This document shows positions 60,789 through 64,000 of a DNA stretch of 64,000 nucleotides, one piece after another. Both the position numbers and the translations under genes were made by a program. The stretch is from a virus, in IMG/VR virus record IMGVR_UViG_3300023049_000005, positions 199,053-263,052 of that record. One strand, given 5' to 3'. Each line of letters starts with the position of its first letter. Position 1 is the stretch's first letter. Under the pieces are notes generated by a model that was not told the DNA's origin, did not search any database, and saw only the letters and a list, made by a program, of their open reading frames with translations.

Positions 60789-61305
60789 GATTTTCAACAA
60801 GCTTGATTTTTTTATAATACCTCAAAAACACAAAGGAGGAATATGGATATTACTTATCCCATTCCTCTTTTTGATTATTGATAGTATTCTTAAATTAGCG
60901 TTTTCTATAAATATGGGTATCATTGGAACATTGGTGTACCTATTAGTCCTTTTTTATTGTAACTTAATATGGTATTATAGAACTAGTAAATGGTATCTTA
61001 GAAAAACAAAGAAGATATACTATCGTGTGGTGAGTCATCATATCTATTATTTACCAATACCAAAAAAATATTTTAAAAAGGATAGGGATGTTTTTTATAT
61101 GAATCCTAAAGAAGTTGTTTCTGATTTACAAAAATCATATGAAATGATATTAGACATAGATGACATAGAAGTTATTAAGTTATTATTAACTGATAATAAT
61201 ACTTGCTTTCTTCATCATCCTGATATTAAAATAGAATACGTATTAGAGCCTATTGTTAAAGTAAATAAAAGAAATGAAACCATTGATGATGTTTTGAATA
61301 ACTAA
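60781..61305 (+). CDS. membrane protein with two helices, 174 aa
   Basis: From the TTG at 60781 the frame encodes GIWILLIPFLFLIIDSILKL and then INMGIIGTLVYLLVLFYCNLIW, two membrane helices near the N-terminus, followed by a soluble domain of about 110 residues. It overlaps the preceding stop by 8 nt. The TTG start is uncertain because the first Met is at 60914, inside the second helix. Function unknown. Confidence 0.5.
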   Translation: MYKIFNKLDFFIIPQKHKGGIWILLIPFLFLIIDSILKLAFSINMGIIGTLVYLLVLFYCNLIWYYRTSKWYLRKTKKIYYRVVSHHIYYLPIPKKYFKKDRDVFYMNPKEVVSDLQKSYEMILDIDDIEVIKLLLTDNNTCFLHHPDIKIEYVLEPIVKVNKRNETIDDVLNN

Positions 61306-61309
61306 TTTT

Positions 61310-61319
61310 TTAATATATA
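61310..61319 (+). promoter_or_regulatory. TTAATATATA box 26 nt before ATG 61346
   Basis: The decamer directly follows the stop of the membrane protein gene and precedes another membrane-anchored protein; the longer spacing allows a short leader. Confidence 0.4.
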
Positions 61320-61345
61320 GTTATAGAAAATAGATTAGATAATTA

Positions 61346-62098
61346 ATGGGATTCGACAGCATCAATGAAATATATAACACTTTACCAAATTACTTACAAA
61401 TATTAGGGGCTGTTCTTGGGTTCATATTTACGGCATTTATTGTGGGTCTATTAAGTTCTGATTTCGTTAAAGATACGGTAAAAAATTTCATAAACAAAAA
61501 GTGGGAAATATTTAAGAAAAAGAAAACAGAATCAGAAGATATTAACGCCATAGATATAGATAACCACAATTTATTCAACTATATTGACTTTTGGATATAT
61601 AATCAAATACCTTCTATGACACTGAGAACAAGGTACAGAACAATAGTTTTTAGAAAATATTTACATTTTTTCTTCTATACACATAAAGAAAAAATAATAG
61701 CTTTTATAAAGGATGGTGGTTATAAAGAGATAAGCAGCCAAGAACTTAAAACAAAGTTGTTAAGACTAATGACTACTATAACTATCGAAATGGAAAATAA
61801 AATGAGGAAGGGGGGAATCCCTGAGGTAATCATACTAAAGATGAAAAATGAATTAAATGATAAAAATGAATTAACTAGAGATCTTATAGAATCTATATCG
61901 GATAGTTCTTTTTATGATAGTGATGATAATCTACTGAAAATTTACTCATTTTTAAATATCATACATTCAATATTAGATAACACTATTTCTAACATTGAGC
62001 CTGTGTGTAATAATATAAATGGAGAGTTAAGTGGTTTGATAATAGAAGGTGTAACAGAACCTATATCTAAGGGGGGACATGATGGTGATGATGAATAA
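61346..62098 (+). CDS. membrane-anchored hypothetical protein, 250 aa
   Basis: One hydrophobic segment, LQILGAVLGFIFTAFIVGLL (about 17-36), is followed by a basic stretch (KKWEIFKKKKTES), as in a signal-anchor protein with the soluble part in the cytoplasm. The C-terminal 180 residues are helical and end in a His/Asp/Glu tail. It precedes the baseplate wedge gene region but no link is shown. Function unknown. Confidence 0.55.
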   Translation: MGFDSINEIYNTLPNYLQILGAVLGFIFTAFIVGLLSSDFVKDTVKNFINKKWEIFKKKKTESEDINAIDIDNHNLFNYIDFWIYNQIPSMTLRTRYRTIVFRKYLHFFFYTHKEKIIAFIKDGGYKEISSQELKTKLLRLMTTITIEMENKMRKGGIPEVIILKMKNELNDKNELTRDLIESISDSSFYDSDDNLLKIYSFLNIIHSILDNTISNIEPVCNNINGELSGLIIEGVTEPISKGGHDGDDE

Positions 62099-62108
62099 GT
62101 AATATATA
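62099..62108 (+). promoter_or_regulatory. GTAATATATA box, exactly 4 nt before ATG 62113
   Basis: The order is GTAATATATA, AACT, ATG. It probably also drives the following baseplate gene. Confidence 0.5.
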
Positions 62109-62112
62109 AACT

Positions 62113-62475
62113 ATGGAAAAACAAGTAGAAAAAGATTTAAAAAGTACATATGATTTAAATGTAACATCCCTTAGGATATTTAAAACACCGTTCAAAGAAT
62201 ATCTGAAAGATTCTTTCGGTATTAGTGTAAAAGAGATGAAGATAGAATACAGACACTTAAATAGTGGTAGGTTATCTAATCATGGTAGAATAGGAGATCA
62301 GTCTGAATTACATATTAAATGTACTACTAATATTATAAACAATGATGTTATACTAATGGTAAAAAGAGAATTAGGTGAACTACCTAGAGCTTTTGATATA
62401 AGCGTAAGAATGGATAGTATTTTAGTTACTTTCGATTCTAAGATATTAGTCAGAGCAATAGATAAAAATAATTAA
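62113..62475 (+). CDS. hypothetical protein, 120 aa, upstream of the wedge gene
   Basis: The protein (MEKQVEKDLKSTYDLNVTSLR) is alpha/beta with strand segments VKEMKIEYRHLN and FDISVRMDSILVTFDS. It lies 5 nt upstream of the baseplate wedge gene, so both share a transcript and it may be a small baseplate component or chaperone. In T4-like phages a gp25-like protein sits next to gp6, but I see no gp25 signature here. Confidence 0.55.
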   Translation: MEKQVEKDLKSTYDLNVTSLRIFKTPFKEYLKDSFGISVKEMKIEYRHLNSGRLSNHGRIGDQSELHIKCTTNIINNDVILMVKRELGELPRAFDISVRMDSILVTFDSKILVRAIDKNN

Positions 62476-62480
62476 TATGA

Positions 62481-64000
62481 ATGAAATTTAAGTTAACTGA
62501 AATAACATATGAGAATCTAAAGACAGAGATCAATTTCTATTTAGAGGGTGTATACAATAAAGCTTCACAACTTTTTTCTAAGGCTTCACCTTTTGGTCAG
62601 ATATTAGATGTAGTTCAAAACCTTTTCCAATTATCAATATTATATCTTAAAAATTCGATTAATCAATTCGATTTATCTAATTCTAATAGTAATAATTATA
62701 ATATTATACGGAGTGCTGCTATTGTAGCAGGACACAACCCACAAAGAGCAGTGTCTGCTTCGGGTACAATAAGATTACAAGTACAAGTGAGTACTAATAT
62801 TCAGGAAGATATTCCTGGCGCACAGATACGAATAAAAAACAAAACCACTATTAAGAATTCCACTAATAATCTATTATATCATTTAGATTTAGGTGGTGCA
62901 GATGAACAAGTTTATAACATCCAAGGAGGTGGATCTATTTACATAAACGTAGCACAAGGTGAGTGGAAGTCAGCAGATTTCACAGGTAATGGACAAATCA
63001 ATCAAAGTTTTGAGATCAACCCTGAGAACAAAGATGTAGAAAATAACAAAGTAGAAGTTAGAGTAAACGGAGAACTTTGGGAAAATAAAAACCACTTATA
63101 TGAAATGTTGCCCGATGAACAAGGTGTGGTTATTAGAACAAGTTTTGATGGTGGGTTAACCGTTCTTTTTGGTAATGGTAATTATGGAGCTATACCTATT
63201 CTTGGTTCTGCTATATCAGTTTCTTATGTAGAAACCGATGGGGTAAATGGTAATATATTTAGAAGAACCGCAAACGATTGGAGATTCGTAGATGAAGTAC
63301 TAACAGGTGATGGATCTACGGTTGAGATCGAGCGTTATTTCAATATCTTTATTAATACTGACATAAACTTTGGTGTTGATAATGAGAGTTTAGAAAATAT
63401 GAAAAACCTATTACCTTTAAATACTAACAACTTTGTATTAGCGTTACCTCAGCAATATGCTTATGCGATCAGAAGGATCGGAGTGTTCTCTTATGTTAAT
63501 GCGTATTTAGAGCAGAATACAATACGTATAATGGCTACCCCGAATATAAGAATATTTAAGAACCAAAACGCTGATTACTTTACAGTAAATATAGATGCGT
63601 TTTCTTTAGATGATTATGAAAGACAAAAATTAGATCAGTATTTAAGAACGGGTGGTTATATACAGCTTACACAAAAGTATAGTATTGATACACCTGCGCT
63701 TACTTATTATGTATTGTATATAAACCTACAACTATTTGATGATGCTGTTGAGGAAAATATAAACAATGAAATTATAGAAGCAGTTAGTGAGTATTTCTTA
63801 AATCTTAATAGATTAGACCGTATTCCTAGAAAAGATATCATTAACTTGATATCTGATATCAATGGGGTCGATTCAGTAACTGTTAAATTTTTATCTAAAA
63901 ATAACGAAGACTACCATAGACGGTTTGTTCTTGCTCAAAGAAATTCAGAACAAGCTAGAAATCAAAACAGAATAGATAGTGGAGTAGAAACATTAACAGA
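62481..64000 (+). CDS. baseplate wedge protein, T4 gp6/baseplate-J-like, 5' part
   Basis: The frame opens at the ATG at 62481 and runs off the right edge (506 codons visible). The N-terminus LKTEINFYLEGVYNKASQLF and the segment IIRSAAIVAGHNPQRAVSAS match the early part of gp6/J proteins. A beta domain with VVIRTSFDGGLTVLFGNGNYG follows, a close fit to the F-G-D/N-G motif of baseplate J. The second half has the alternating repeats typical of wedge proteins. The protein joins tail sheath and baseplate. An earlier ATG at 62477 ends after four codons. Confidence 0.82.
   Translation, partial: MKFKLTEITYENLKTEINFYLEGVYNKASQLFSKASPFGQILDVVQNLFQLSILYLKNSINQFDLSNSNSNNYNIIRSAAIVAGHNPQRAVSASGTIRLQVQVSTNIQEDIPGAQIRIKNKTTIKNSTNNLLYHLDLGGADEQVYNIQGGGSIYINVAQGEWKSADFTGNGQINQSFEINPENKDVENNKVEVRVNGELWENKNHLYEMLPDEQGVVIRTSFDGGLTVLFGNGNYGAIPILGSAISVSYVETDGVNGNIFRRTANDWRFVDEVLTGDGSTVEIERYFNIFINTDINFGVDNESLENMKNLLPLNTNNFVLALPQQYAYAIRRIGVFSYVNAYLEQNTIRIMATPNIRIFKNQNADYFTVNIDAFSLDDYERQKLDQYLRTGGYIQLTQKYSIDTPALTYYVLYINLQLFDDAVEENINNEIIEAVSEYFLNLNRLDRIPRKDIINLISDINGVDSVTVKFLSKNNEDYHRRFVLAQRNSEQARNQNRIDSGVETLT

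Noticed and set aside
1-64000. tRNA genes, tmRNA, CRISPR arrays, insertion sequences, attachment sites
   Set aside because: Gaps between genes are mostly under 100 bases and I saw no cloverleaf-like segment, repeat-spacer pattern, transposase or inverted terminal repeat; a tRNA or tmRNA scan of the full genome would be decisive.

Overview
This is a 64 kb piece of a large, AT-rich phage genome. I read it as a T4-like myovirus infecting a Bacteroidota host, probably a flavobacterium. Three signs point to that host. Several genes sit behind the Bacteroidota-type promoter TAnnTTTG, two of them with a -33 TTG about 19-20 nt upstream. Two exported proteins have signal peptides that appear to be cut just before Gln. 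One of them ends in a type IX secretion (T9SS) sorting domain, and that machinery occurs only in Bacteroidota. The T4-like signs are a split family B DNA polymerase, a gp5-like hub, a gp13-like neck protein and a gp6/baseplate-J-like wedge protein. Coding is dense, both strands are used in short blocks, and no stretch over 300 bases lacks a gene. I saw no tRNA gene, CRISPR array or insertion sequence.

Layout. 1-2.9 kb: sugar-modification methyltransferases, a kinase, an FKBP chaperone and an HNH nuclease. 2.9-9.9 kb: virion genes (hub, an unidentified structural protein, a fibre-like protein). 9.9-21.4 kb: accessory genes, including an AAA ATPase, a metallopeptidase, a WC-domain protein, a Nudix hydrolase and an amber-interrupted gene. 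21.4-26.9 kb: glutamine synthetase II, dCMP deaminase and the C-terminal half of a family B polymerase. 26.9-34.8 kb: neck protein, GT-D-like enzyme, a GNAT/ParB-like fusion, a second WC-domain protein and a diverged family-A-like polymerase. 34.8-44.4 kb: one 3190-residue repeat protein. 44.4-53.5 kb: T9SS cargo, J-domain protein, Cys-rich protein, patatin lipase, SmpB, CinA/PncC and a CCA-adding-like enzyme. 53.5-62.5 kb: the largest WC-domain protein, a metalloprotease-like protein, a very acidic protein and membrane proteins. 62.5 kb to the end: baseplate wedge protein, cut by the window edge.

Two patterns tie the scattered genes together. First, more than a dozen unrelated proteins begin with the same short peptide type, M-(K/R/A)-x-I-x-x-(F/Y)-x-x-(F/Y)-x-x-E-(S/N). 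This resembles, from memory, the capsid-targeting peptide of T4 internal proteins, and several end in the I/L-x-E form cut by the T4 prohead protease. I infer a set of proteins packaged in the capsid and injected. Second, twelve start codons lie exactly 4 nt after an NTAATATATA-like decamer and four more lie exactly 4 nt after TAnnTTTG. Fixed spacing from two different promoter boxes suggests leaderless transcripts in two temporal classes.

The accessory genes cluster around host takeover: translation and RNA (SmpB, CCA-adding-like enzyme, J-domain, FKBP), NAD/ADP-ribose (Nudix, PncC-like amidase, a possible ADP-ribosyltransferase-fold protein), nitrogen and nucleotides (glutamine synthetase, dCMP deaminase) and the cell surface (T9SS cargo, methyl- and glycosyltransferases, patatin).
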